A stretch of 64,000 bases of DNA from Sulfolobales archaeon. GTDB taxonomy: Archaea; Thermoproteota; Thermoprotei_A; Sulfolobales; NBVN01. The stretch spans positions 223,358 to 287,357 of the forward strand of contig JANXEN010000001.1 of assembly GCA_025058345.1 (NCBI GenBank). The letters run 5' to 3'. Below the pieces are notes generated by a model that saw nothing but the letters and a program-made list of their open reading frames with translations, did no database searches and was not told the origin of the DNA. The position numbers and the translations under genes are program-made. Below are positions 30,980 to 40,733 of this stretch, in pieces (position 1 is the stretch's first letter; each line of letters opens with the position of its first letter).

Positions 30980-31221
30980 ACCACTTTAGAATAGCTGAAC
31001 AGCAGATTTAAGTTTTATGAGTTTAGTTTTGGGCATATTTTACGATTATACTACTTCATTACTTATTGGGGGGTATGAAGTAATTACTTCAATGCACAGC
31101 CTACATTGTTTGCAGTAATTTAATGTAAAAGCTTAGTGACTGAGTAGGTAGAAATAATCTACTTTCAATTTTTAGCTCTTACTTGAAGATTATTGGGTTA
31201 TTATGCGGAGACTGTAAGGAA

Positions 31222-31348
31222 GGGCGTGACCCCGACTTGGAGGGGCTGCAAGACCTCTCGGATCTCACAGCCTCCTCCAACGTGGCTAGCTTAACTTCCG
31301 GGATCTGACGAGTCCGGGTGTTTCCTAGCCACTATGGTCGGGGCCGCC
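31222..31348 (-). rRNA. rrf: 5S ribosomal RNA
   Basis: Reverse complement reads GGCGGCCCCGACCATAGTGGCTAGGAAACACCCGGACTCGTCAGATCCCGGAAGTTAAGCTAGCCACGTTGGAGGAGGCTGTGAGATCCGAGAGGTCTTGCAGCCCCTCCAAGTCGGGGTCACGCC, with the AACACCCGGACTC...CCCGGAAGTTAAGC core and three-way junction pairing. Confidence 0.96.
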
Positions 31349-31370
31349 ATTTTTTGATATACTTAAGGGT

Positions 31371-31378
31371 TTTTAAGC
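31371..31378 (-). promoter_or_regulatory. TATA-like box of the 5S rRNA gene
   Basis: GCTTAAAA on the minus strand, about 24-30 nt upstream of the inferred 5S 5' end. Confidence 0.45.
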
Positions 31379-31472
31379 ATTAATTACGTCAATGGATGTC
31401 GTGAGACTTTAGGCTACATATTCTGGAGTAGGTGTGACACCTACCTTAAAACTCTAACTTATCGTCTTGTGG

Positions 31473-31583
31473 TAGCCGGGCGGGGATTCGAACCCCGGTC
31501 ACGGGGGACCTCCCCAGAGGGCCAGAGTCGGGGGTTTATATTAACTACCTGCCCCGCATCCTTGACCGCTAGACGACCCGGCT
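31473..31583 (-). tRNA. tRNA-Gln(CTG) with two introns; CCA encoded at 31470..31472
   Basis: Removing 31527..31550 (24 nt, at 32/33) and 31508..31521 (14 nt, at 37/38) leaves AGCCGGGTCGTCTAGCGGTCAAGGATGCGGGGCTCTGGCCCCCGTGACCGGGGTTCGAATCCCCGCCCGGCTA. Confidence 0.9.
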
Positions 31584-31643
31584 TCAATAATTCATATTTT
31601 AACTTAATTTATTAAGTTTTAATGTCAATTAGCTCTGGGGCTA

Positions 31644-33134
31644 GTGATGTCATGGGTAGATGACTACGTTAAATCACTTTTTACTCTAAGAGATAGTGAG
31701 GTCTACGTAGTTGCTTCAGGCCTAACCACTTCAGGTCCTGCACATATGGGTACAGTTATGGAGGTCTTAATACCGTATACCATATCTAAAACCATTAGGT
31801 CTTATGGACGTAAGTCGCATTTCGTCTTTATCGCAGACACTATGGATTCCTTAGATAGTATACCTGCTCAACTCACCTCCTTTAAAGAGTTGAAGGACTA
31901 CTTAGGTATGCCTTTGTATAAGGTTTTAGATCCTTACGGATGTCATAATAGTTTCGGATATCATTTCCTTGATGAGGTATTGCTTCTGATGAGTAAGTTA
32001 TCTGTTGAGTGCGATGAGATATTAACCGCGGATGAATTGTATTCTGAAGGTTGGTACGACGATTATGCAAGATTATTTTTCAGTAGATTAGATGACGTTA
32101 GGAGTGTCCTAGAGAACACTTCCTTCAGGAAATTACCTCCTGACTGGAAAGGTATCATTAAGCCTATATGCAGTAGATGCGGTAGGAACGACACTACGTC
32201 AGTAACCTCCTTCAACAATGACATAATAACGTATGTATGCAGTAGCTGCGGCTTTAAGGGGGATATGATTTTAGGAGATCACCGTTGGAAGCTTTTGTGG
32301 AGACTAGATTGGCCGTCAAGGCAGGACTTCCTAGGTGTTGATATAGAGGGGGGCGGTGTAGATCACTTCACTAGAGGGGGTTCCTGGGATACGGCAACAG
32401 AGATACATAGGAAGATCTTCGGTAAGGAACCACCCATCGGCTTCAAGTTTGGCTTCGTCCTCATAGATGGTAAGAAAATGAGTAAGAGTAAGGGGTTAGG
32501 GTCGCTATCCGATATTATGAAGTTCATACACCCATCAATTGTGAAGTACTTCCTACTCAAACATGACTTAGAGGAAAATAGAAACTTACGAATGGATCCT
32601 AGATACGTCCTCACACTTTATGAGGAATATAAGTTAGTGAGCGATGGTAAGTACCAAGATATTAAGCAGCTTAGAGCTTGGGAATTGAGTGGCGGTGTTA
32701 GATGGTCTACATCATTCGGTGAGCTATTGATATACTATCAAATATATAAGGATTGGGATTTAATCTCAAAGTTAATTAAGGATTACAAAACAGTCAACGA
32801 TTTGAAGCAATATGTAGAGGAGTGGGTTAAGAATAACTTACTGCCTGATGAATACGATGTACAGCTTAAACCATCACAGCCGCCAAACTCTGCAGTGGAC
32901 CTAATACTAGAATTCGTTGAATCAATTAACGAGTCGATGAGTGATGTTGACATACATAATAAGGTTTACGAGTTGGCTAGAGGTAGGGGGAGAGACCCAT
33001 CAGAACTTTTCAGCGCCATCTATACACTGCTTTTCAGTAAGCCTAAAGGACCCAGGCTAGGTAAGTTTATTAAAGTGTTAGGCGTTGAGCAATTTAAAGC
33101 CATAGTTAATGAAGTCCTTAAGACCTCGAAATAG
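31644..33134 (+). CDS. lysK: Lysyl-tRNA synthetase, class I
   Basis: ASGLTTSGPAHMGTVMEV (HIGH-like), GKKMSKSKG (KMSKS), zinc pair CSRCGRN...CSSCGF. Confidence 0.96.
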   Translation: MMSWVDDYVKSLFTLRDSEVYVVASGLTTSGPAHMGTVMEVLIPYTISKTIRSYGRKSHFVFIADTMDSLDSIPAQLTSFKELKDYLGMPLYKVLDPYGCHNSFGYHFLDEVLLLMSKLSVECDEILTADELYSEGWYDDYARLFFSRLDDVRSVLENTSFRKLPPDWKGIIKPICSRCGRNDTTSVTSFNNDIITYVCSSCGFKGDMILGDHRWKLLWRLDWPSRQDFLGVDIEGGGVDHFTRGGSWDTATEIHRKIFGKEPPIGFKFGFVLIDGKKMSKSKGLGSLSDIMKFIHPSIVKYFLLKHDLEENRNLRMDPRYVLTLYEEYKLVSDGKYQDIKQLRAWELSGGVRWSTSFGELLIYYQIYKDWDLISKLIKDYKTVNDLKQYVEEWVKNNLLPDEYDVQLKPSQPPNSAVDLILEFVESINESMSDVDIHNKVYELARGRGRDPSELFSAIYTLLFSKPKGPRLGKFIKVLGVEQFKAIVNEVLKTSK

Positions 33135-33215
33135 GTTTTAGTGACCTACACTTCATATAGGTTTAAAAACGCTAAAACCATCTACACTTGTATCGTATTG
33201 GAGTTGAAATACGTG

Positions 33216-33650
33216 ATGGAAAGCAGTAAGGTAAACGTAATAGATCTAAAACCCGGGATGGAAGACGTGCACGTTGTTGTGCGCGTTCTCAACGTGGGTA
33301 ACCCTAAAGTCATTAGAACTAAGGCAGGAGAGAGGACGATTAGTGAAGCATTGGTAGGAGATGGTACTGGTAAGGTAAAGCTAACATTATGGGGACGGGT
33401 TGCAGGAACTATCACTGAAGGCGACGTCATAGAAGTTGTAGGTGGTTGGACATCGGTTTTCAGGAATGAGGTGCAGTTAAACGTTGGAGGACGCGGTAAG
33501 GTTAATAAGGTTGACGCATCGTTAGCCCCCGAAAGTAGTGAAATACCTGACGCGATGCCTAAAGCACCTGAACAGGGTGGTCAGAGCGGAGGATTTAGAA
33601 GACCACCTCCGAGAGGCGGTGGTAGAGGTAGGTCTAGGGGTTGGAGATGA
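33216..33650 (+). CDS. ssb: Single-stranded DNA-binding protein (crenarchaeal SSB)
   Basis: OB-fold sequence KPGMEDVHVVVRVLNVG...ISEALVGDGTGKVKLTLWG and RG-rich tail; ATG at 33216 preferred over ORF start 33141. Confidence 0.93.
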   Translation: MESSKVNVIDLKPGMEDVHVVVRVLNVGNPKVIRTKAGERTISEALVGDGTGKVKLTLWGRVAGTITEGDVIEVVGGWTSVFRNEVQLNVGGRGKVNKVDASLAPESSEIPDAMPKAPEQGGQSGGFRRPPPRGGGRGRSRGWR

Positions 33651-33964
33651 GTCAAAAAGCTGAAACTTACGAAAGGGTTAAAGAGCTCAAACCACTAAAA
33701 GCTGGGAATGAGCTCGGTTTCGACGGCCAAAACTACTTAGTCGCACTAAGTGAAAACGACGTATATGCTTTAGCTGCAGGAGCTTACTACGTTTGGAGTC
33801 TATGCAGCGGTGAGAAAACCGTAGAGCAATTAGTTAAGGACATAACTGTAGAGCTCTCCACGGCCTCAGAAAGTAAGGAGAAGGTTGAGGAAGAGGAGTT
33901 AAAAGAACCTGTTGCCATGATATTAGAGCAACTCGCCAAAGTAGGCTTAGTCTCCTATAAATAA
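33647..33964 (+). CDS. PqqD-like small protein
   Basis: YYVWSLCSGEKTVEQLVKDI...LEQLAKVGLV; ATGA overlap with ssb. Confidence 0.65.
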   Translation: MSQKAETYERVKELKPLKAGNELGFDGQNYLVALSENDVYALAAGAYYVWSLCSGEKTVEQLVKDITVELSTASESKEKVEEEELKEPVAMILEQLAKVGLVSYK

Positions 33965-34033
33965 CTCTATTAAAACTAATACTGTCGATTTTTAATCACT
34001 CATCCCTTATTAATTGTCATTTAATTCGGAATT

Positions 34034-34504
34034 TTAGCTCTTAAGGCAGTTTTGATCTATGAGAATAACGTCATTCATAGGTACTCCAGCATCCATCAAC
34101 TTCCTAACTAAATGATTAACAACTCCATGTTCACAGATAAACATGTAGAGATGGGTGGAGTCACTCCTAATATCGCTGCATCCAAAACCTTTCACAGCAG
34201 GTTTAAAGCACCTATCCCCCATCAATAATTTAGATAGAAACGACTCATTCAATGTTTTATTAATTACTGCGACTGCACCTATCACTTGTGTTTGTGAGTT
34301 AGTGGTTAAGTAATCGATATGCCAGAACGATTTCTTATTTCTTAAGAAGTGCCTATATATACGTCTATAGATACCTCCTAAGCCTTTTCCAGACCCTACA
34401 TATACGTAGATGCCTTTATTGAGGGTTATGCGGCCTAAACCGCCTACATCGATAACTAAGTCCTGAAGCAGATTAATTACTAAATAGTATACTCCACCAG
34501 TCAT
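34034..34504 (-). CDS. DUF123 / GIY-YIG-like protein
   Basis: GIYVYVGSGKGLGGIYRRIYRHFLRNKKSFWHIDYLTT; GFGCSDI. Confidence 0.88.
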   Translation of the reverse strand: MTGGVYYLVINLLQDLVIDVGGLGRITLNKGIYVYVGSGKGLGGIYRRIYRHFLRNKKSFWHIDYLTTNSQTQVIGAVAVINKTLNESFLSKLLMGDRCFKPAVKGFGCSDIRSDSTHLYMFICEHGVVNHLVRKLMDAGVPMNDVILIDQNCLKS

Positions 34505-34595
34505 GTAATTTAGCCGACCAACTAATATTAAAACGCCAAGGTTTAATTTATAATGTGTTTCCCCTCAAAGGATTTGATAAAGCTTTTAAGTCATC

Positions 34596-34901
34596 CTAAG
34601 ATGCAGACTCTACAACCTGTTTCTCTATATCTGAATCATTAATTTTTATTAAGGCTTCTTCCTCCTTCTCTAAAGCGTTTAATAATTTATAACCTAACCC
34701 ACTCAGTCTATAAACCCTGTAATTACCTTTAGAATTCACTAGTTCCACTAAGCTGAGGGCTTCTAGAATGTGGAATGTTGCTAGTACCTCATATCTAGGT
34801 AGTCCAGTAGCGGCTACGACGTCGCCAGGAGTTACAACCCTATCCTTCATGCTTGAAAGTATGTGCTTAAGTCTAAGTCTGAATTCACTCAGCCTAACCA
34901 C
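34596..34901 (-). CDS. Winged-helix transcriptional regulator
   Basis: VVTPGDVVAATGLPRYEVLATFHILEALSLVELV. Confidence 0.7.
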   Translation of the reverse strand: MVRLSEFRLRLKHILSSMKDRVVTPGDVVAATGLPRYEVLATFHILEALSLVELVNSKGNYRVYRLSGLGYKLLNALEKEEEALIKINDSDIEKQVVESAS

Positions 34902-35006
34902 CGTTAATAAAGGTTATCATCACACATACCTAAAAAGGTTACACCTAATCAGCGATGCGGTTACAACACTTTATAAGTTGAGTAAAAGTAATGGGTGAGT
35001 TATTAA

Positions 35007-35468
35007 GTGGTAAGTAAGTATTATAGGTCCTACATAAAGCGTGGTGTAAGTGATTTAATAATAGTTCTAGCGTTGATATCTGTAGCAATTCCCGTAACTC
35101 TCGCAGTTCAGCATTGGCTAACTTCCCAAGTAGGTAGGACCACCACATACTCAGTCACACCTAAAATCACCGCTAACCTAATATCAGCTAACTATAGAAA
35201 TGGGAGCTTCACCGCCGTCATAGAAGTCATTAATAAAGGGGTCAACGACTTAAGCTTAAGTAACGTAAGTGCTACTGCCTTATTCGCGGATGGTTCTAAT
35301 ACAACAACTACTTTATCTCTAATCTTCGGTGAACAAGTGCTTAAACCTAATGAGGAAGCAACAATGCTCTTAACGATTCCTAACGTTAAATCTAAGGCTA
35401 TCCTGATAGTGATGGAGTTTAAGGATGTGACAGGTAGTAAATTACCGGTAGAGCTAGTTTTGAATTAG
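35007..35468 (+). CDS. Archaeal type IV pilin-like protein
   Basis: Class III signal peptide IKRG|VSDLIIVLALISVAIPVTLAV then sequon-rich beta region. Confidence 0.8.
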   Translation: MVSKYYRSYIKRGVSDLIIVLALISVAIPVTLAVQHWLTSQVGRTTTYSVTPKITANLISANYRNGSFTAVIEVINKGVNDLSLSNVSATALFADGSNTTTTLSLIFGEQVLKPNEEATMLLTIPNVKSKAILIVMEFKDVTGSKLPVELVLN

Positions 35469-35499
35469 TGATTCCTAAACCATAAACTAATTTTTTGAG

Positions 35500-36828
35500 G
35501 TGATGTTTTTGAACGATTTTGAAATCATTGACGAGTATAACGTTGGTATAGCTAACGTTAAAATAGTTAGATACTCCAGTAATTCCTATCAGTACTTAAT
35601 AGAGGAGATCTTAGGTAAAGATGTTGAGGGAATGATCTCAAGAAACGTTGACTTTATATTAAATTCAATACCGCCCGGAAGCGACTTAGACGAACTTACG
35701 TTATCTAGAATCATCTCAGATGTTTTAAAAGTAAGTGGCGACGACTCCGTCAAATTCATATATGCCTTGAGGAAGGAACTAAAATATAAGAAGTTTCAGG
35801 TATTGATAGATGATCCGTACATAGAAGACATATCGGTCGCGGGAGTAGGCCCTGTATGGGTTAGGCATAGTAAGGTTTTGAAGATAGACCCTGACGCTGA
35901 CTACATACCGACGAATGTGGTATTAAGTGACTTCGACGAAGTTCTGAAGTACATCAACTTATTCGCTGAGAAGGCAAATAAAATAATATCTAAGTCTCTA
36001 CCGATATTAGACGCAAATCTACCGGATGCTGATGGCGGACATAGAATTCATCTAGTGCTTCATGAAGTAAGCTTAGGGAGGCCTGAAATAACCATTAGGA
36101 AGAAGAGAGGTTACAGTACGTTAAGTATTAAATCTCTAATCGATGATGAAGTCTTACCGGATTCAGTAGCTAAATATTTAAACATGGTTATTAAGTCTAG
36201 GGGGAGTATAGTTATTGTCGGTCCCCCAGGGTCAGGTAAAACGACTCTTCTAAGGGCATTGCTCTACGAATTCATCCCCCCCACTTGGAAGATAGTGATA
36301 ATAGAGGATACTCCTGAGATAGATCCTCTCCCTCAAAGTAATTGGATTAGATACATAGTCCCTACAACTTTAGCGGCTGCGAACCACTTAGATCAGTTCG
36401 CCTTATCTAAAGCCGCGTTAAGATCCTCAGTTAATAAGTACATAGTGGTTGGTGAAACTAGGGGTGCTGAAGCTCAAGTATTAGTGCAGGCTATGAACAT
36501 GGGTTTAGGAGGTTTAACTACCTTCCATGGAGGGAACGTAAAGGAGGCAATAATAAGGCTTTCAGGACCTCCTATAGGTCTAAGCAACCATCAAATCAGC
36601 ATGTTCTGGTCGTTCGTCACCGTTAATTTCGTATTTAGCGGTAAATCCGTCAAAAGAGCTGTGGTAAGTGTTGACGAACCAATATACGATGCTGAGACAG
36701 ACAACATAATACTCAATAACATATATTCCTTCGGGGACTGTTCCTCATTCGATGAATTAATTAAGAGAAGCATCAGGCTTAGAGGTGTTAGCTACGTACT
36801 TCAACATCAGTTAAGTTACACCGAGTAG
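35500..36828 (+). CDS. Type II/IV secretion (GspE/VirB11-family) ATPase
   Basis: IVGPPGSGKTTLLRALL (Walker A), IIEDTPEID, VVGETRGAEAQVLVQAMNMGLGGLTTFHG. Confidence 0.95.
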   Translation: MMFLNDFEIIDEYNVGIANVKIVRYSSNSYQYLIEEILGKDVEGMISRNVDFILNSIPPGSDLDELTLSRIISDVLKVSGDDSVKFIYALRKELKYKKFQVLIDDPYIEDISVAGVGPVWVRHSKVLKIDPDADYIPTNVVLSDFDEVLKYINLFAEKANKIISKSLPILDANLPDADGGHRIHLVLHEVSLGRPEITIRKKRGYSTLSIKSLIDDEVLPDSVAKYLNMVIKSRGSIVIVGPPGSGKTTLLRALLYEFIPPTWKIVIIEDTPEIDPLPQSNWIRYIVPTTLAAANHLDQFALSKAALRSSVNKYIVVGETRGAEAQVLVQAMNMGLGGLTTFHGGNVKEAIIRLSGPPIGLSNHQISMFWSFVTVNFVFSGKSVKRAVVSVDEPIYDAETDNIILNNIYSFGDCSSFDELIKRSIRLRGVSYVLQHQLSYTE

Positions 36829-36836
36829 ATGTTTTT

Positions 36837-38324
36837 ATGATTTCGCTTTTACATAGATATGTAGATGAGTTACAAGTACTTAGGGTTAAGGCAGGCCTTA
36901 CTGCAGTAGGTAGGGATGAATTAATTAAGTTGATAGTGAAGGATTCCTTAATAGTGCTGACTTTAATTGCAGTCGTATTTCTAGGTGTCAGTGCTTTCAA
37001 TTACCATAATCATCAATTAACTTATTGGTTTATTACAGCGTTAACCATAATGCCGATCCTAATACCCTACTTAAGGTATAAGCTGTTGATAAGACGTCGA
37101 AGTAAGATGCTTGAAAATGAGTTTACGTTCTTCATAATATCTGAGGCTTCAACACTTACGGACTACACTGAATTACTTAACGATATATGTGAGTTGAGGG
37201 GGTGGGAGTTAGTTTTCCCGACCTTAACTACGGAAGGTCTACGGCTAAAGGTATATAGGAAGTTCCTCACCTTATTTGAGACCATAAATCACTACATCAA
37301 GTACGTGCCATCAGAGCTTATTTCTAGATTGTTAAGTGATTATATGCTCGCACTATCAAGAGGTATAGTAAGCGCCTGGATTACCCACACATCGTCAGAG
37401 TTAATTCATAATTTAAGGTCTGATACTAAAGCGTTAATTAGGCTTAGAACCGCAACAGTTCTAGTTATCGGTATATTAGTGAGTTACTTACCCGCATTAC
37501 TTTTCTCCCTCTCAGTCATTACAGGTGATAAGGAACTAACTTCAGCACTTATACTAACGCCTGCAGTAGTCGTAGGCTCTATGTTAGTGCTTCCGCGTAA
37601 TACCTTACACCTCACTCTTTACTTTAAACTAGGCTTGATTAGGAAGTCGTTCATCATAGCCTCCTACACATTGATGGTCATCCTACTATATAGCACCTTA
37701 TCAGACTTTACTTCAGTCAGATATTTGACGCTGTTAGTAGCGTCAGTGACGTCGATAAATGGTGTTTTAGGTCTCATTAAGTTTTGCGAAGCAATAAATG
37801 AGGTTTATGAAGTACCTAAGGTAACGTATATGTTTGCTGAGACACCTTACATCTTAGTAAGTCCTGTAAAGGCTTTGAGGGACGTACTAAGCGGGTGTAA
37901 GTCTAGAAGTTTTAGAGCTTTAGGTGCTAGGCTGGACTTAAACAACTACACTTCCATGGCATCATACCTTAATTCATGGATTGGGAGATACACATACTAC
38001 ATAATAAGCAAGTCGTTGATTAACGGTTCCCTAAGTAAGGAGCAACTATTGAGTTTAAGAGTCCTAACTATGGATATGCTAGAGGATTTTAAGCAATACC
38101 TCGTAAGTGCCTTACCACTCATCATTATATCATTGATGGTACCATGGCTTATGATTTCGATGACCTCACTTGCAGGGGTGAATTTAATGGAGTATGGATT
38201 TGCCATCTACTTAGTAACCATAACTTACTCAGTATATGTAGACTACGTTGTTTTCAACACCCATTACATTACGTTAATTTCAGGCATTACGCTTCTTTTC
38301 CTAGGCTTTATTTGGGTGATTTAA
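36837..38324 (+). CDS. TadC/FlaJ-type pilus platform membrane protein
   Basis: Polytopic 495-aa protein right after the secretion ATPase; TM blocks separated by a cytoplasmic helical domain. Confidence 0.8.
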   Translation: MISLLHRYVDELQVLRVKAGLTAVGRDELIKLIVKDSLIVLTLIAVVFLGVSAFNYHNHQLTYWFITALTIMPILIPYLRYKLLIRRRSKMLENEFTFFIISEASTLTDYTELLNDICELRGWELVFPTLTTEGLRLKVYRKFLTLFETINHYIKYVPSELISRLLSDYMLALSRGIVSAWITHTSSELIHNLRSDTKALIRLRTATVLVIGILVSYLPALLFSLSVITGDKELTSALILTPAVVVGSMLVLPRNTLHLTLYFKLGLIRKSFIIASYTLMVILLYSTLSDFTSVRYLTLLVASVTSINGVLGLIKFCEAINEVYEVPKVTYMFAETPYILVSPVKALRDVLSGCKSRSFRALGARLDLNNYTSMASYLNSWIGRYTYYIISKSLINGSLSKEQLLSLRVLTMDMLEDFKQYLVSALPLIIISLMVPWLMISMTSLAGVNLMEYGFAIYLVTITYSVYVDYVVFNTHYITLISGITLLFLGFIWVI

Positions 38325-40733
38325 TTGAAACTTCCTAAGATGATTAGCAAGGTAGAACTTAATAATGAATTAAGGTCAGCTAAATTCAAGGACGTAATCA
38401 ATAAGTGGATCTTAATAAAGAGCCTCCCTCTAGGAAAGGTCATAATTAAACCAACAGTTAGCACCTTTAACGAAACGCCCAGCTTAATCATCGATGAAGA
38501 CTTGACGATTAGCGTAGATGGTTTGTGGGTCATTAGAAATGAGAACGGTTCTAAAGTATATTTACGCGATGGAAGTGAGTTAAGTTTTTACTGCAGCACA
38601 TATGCATTAAGTAGTGAGTCATTACTTAATCTTTGTAGAGATAGCATCAAGTTATTAGACCTCAGTACCAATAACGAGGAAGTCATACTAAGTGGATGTC
38701 AAGACGTTAGAGTAGATTTCATAGATAACTCAATTGCATTACTGCACGGAAATGGTAGGAATTACTTAATACTCCCTCAAATGAGAAATACCGTACTAGA
38801 AATTCAGGACCTCCACCATGCTGAATCCCGAACAACTGTCCTATTAGTATTTAAACATAAGAGAAAATACTATGCGTCGATAGCCTTCAAGCATCTAGGT
38901 TTAATCAATACATACGAGTTAGATAAATGTGCTTCAGTAAAGGAATTGAAGGTTGGTGATGGTTTAGGGGTAGTAAAATGCCGCGACAGCAATTATCTAG
39001 TGTCATTTAACGGTGTATTTAAAATTCCATTCATTGCTGAACCGATAGCACACATAGGCCATGAATACATACTGTATGACGATACTTTCAGCATCTTAAT
39101 TAGATTCGACGGTAGGAACTTCAATCAGCTACTGATACGTTCTAAACCTAAAGTCGTTGGAAAGCTAAGTACCGGGGAATTAATAATCATTGTAAACAAT
39201 AATCCCTACATAATTACCGATAACGTTTGGAAAATCCTAACTGGGTCGAAGGTGCTGTACGGCGTTGCCGATGATGAATACATAATTCTGAGAGGTTTAA
39301 AATCTCTAGAAATTTATAAATCAACCACACACATATCATCATACAGGCCGCTTGAATGCACTTTAATTAATAAGAACTTGATATGTCTATATGGGAGTGA
39401 TGCGTTAATATATGACCTTAGCGAACTCTACGAAGCTGATATAGTAGTTAAACATGGTAATTTAAGCACTACAGGTTTCCCAATAATGTCTATAATCCCT
39501 TGGTACGTGAATTCACATCTATCTGTTAGGGGTCCAGTAACCTTATTACCTAACCGAGATGGAGATGTAAAGGACTTGAAGTCTTTCACCATTAAACCTT
39601 TAGTTCTTGGTAAGGAGATAACGCTTAAGGTAGTACATGATTTAATACTGACCCAGATCGTCAAGGAATTAAAAATTAAAACAGAAAGAGTAGAAGTCAA
39701 AGAACTTACCATAGATGAGGTTAAACACAGCTTAAATGGCTTTATAGATGGTGGCGATGATAACACGTTAATAAGTATGCATCTAAATGTATTTAACCCC
39801 ACTCCTGAGGACATTCCACTAACAATTAAATACGCTAGCGGTGAGGGGAATGGAACCACAATTAAGAGCCTTCACCAAATCCTCAGACCTGGAGTTAACG
39901 ACTTAAACATCACTACTGCCTTGAGGATCACTACTAATTCGTTGCAGGTTTCTACGGAGTATACATGGTTCAATAAGGTTGAACAACTTGCTATGATTGC
40001 ATTAGACCTCAGTAAGTATTCAATAGAGGATCCAATCATCGACATAAGTTATGAGGTTAAGCAACTAAGTAACTGCGAGTCAAGGATAATTGCAACTCCG
40101 ACCTACTTACATGGCTTAGAAATACCTATATATCTAACAGTTTCATGCTTAGATGGTAAAGTATATAACGGCATTAATGAGGTCACTTTAAACGAATGTT
40201 TATTACCTGCTATTATTAAATACAGCTATAAGTACGATATTTATGAGTGGAGGAAGTACCACATAATTAGAGACAGACCGCTGGTTAAGGTTGATATAAC
40301 CCACGTCAATGATTATGATGTAGGAGTATATGAGAAAATTAAATGTGTTGAAGGCTTCTCACTTAAGGAGGTAGGCTTAGACCTTAAGGTTCCCCATCCA
40401 GTCAGCAGGTTAAGCGTCGAACCATTTATTAATAACGGTGTTAAGTTAGGGATATCATTTGATTTGCATGCTGAAGGGGTTATTTATGCGTTAGTTGGAG
40501 ATAAGCTAGCTTCGTTAAGAGGTAGCAAGGGCTTCTTGGAGTTAGAAGTTGATGACATCATTACCAGAAATTTGAAGGTGTTGGTTCTTAGTGGAGGTAT
40601 TAAGGAATTGTACTTCTTAGATAATTTAGCCCTCATTAAAAAGTATGTTGAATTAGGTGTTAATGCTGCAACACTTCTTAAGGGTAAGGTATCAATTAGG
40701 GAAAACTATGGGGAACAGCTTGGAGCTCCTTAA
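38325..40733 (+). CDS. 802-aa protein of unknown function (propeller-like N-terminal half)
   Basis: Overlapping/abutting genes on both sides; repeated beta-rich segments; no TM evident. Confidence 0.75.
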   Translation: MKLPKMISKVELNNELRSAKFKDVINKWILIKSLPLGKVIIKPTVSTFNETPSLIIDEDLTISVDGLWVIRNENGSKVYLRDGSELSFYCSTYALSSESLLNLCRDSIKLLDLSTNNEEVILSGCQDVRVDFIDNSIALLHGNGRNYLILPQMRNTVLEIQDLHHAESRTTVLLVFKHKRKYYASIAFKHLGLINTYELDKCASVKELKVGDGLGVVKCRDSNYLVSFNGVFKIPFIAEPIAHIGHEYILYDDTFSILIRFDGRNFNQLLIRSKPKVVGKLSTGELIIIVNNNPYIITDNVWKILTGSKVLYGVADDEYIILRGLKSLEIYKSTTHISSYRPLECTLINKNLICLYGSDALIYDLSELYEADIVVKHGNLSTTGFPIMSIIPWYVNSHLSVRGPVTLLPNRDGDVKDLKSFTIKPLVLGKEITLKVVHDLILTQIVKELKIKTERVEVKELTIDEVKHSLNGFIDGGDDNTLISMHLNVFNPTPEDIPLTIKYASGEGNGTTIKSLHQILRPGVNDLNITTALRITTNSLQVSTEYTWFNKVEQLAMIALDLSKYSIEDPIIDISYEVKQLSNCESRIIATPTYLHGLEIPIYLTVSCLDGKVYNGINEVTLNECLLPAIIKYSYKYDIYEWRKYHIIRDRPLVKVDITHVNDYDVGVYEKIKCVEGFSLKEVGLDLKVPHPVSRLSVEPFINNGVKLGISFDLHAEGVIYALVGDKLASLRGSKGFLELEVDDIITRNLKVLVLSGGIKELYFLDNLALIKKYVELGVNAATLLKGKVSIRENYGEQLGAP

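Noticed and set aside
31202-31350. Plus-strand reading looked like a novel two-hairpin or H/ACA-like RNA
   Set aside because: The reverse complement is a clear 5S rRNA; the pairing seen is the 5S three-way junction
33141-33215. N-terminal extension of SSB in the ORF track
   Set aside because: Residues MTYTSYRFKNAKTIYTCIVLELKYV do not fit the family; ATG at 33216 gives the expected start
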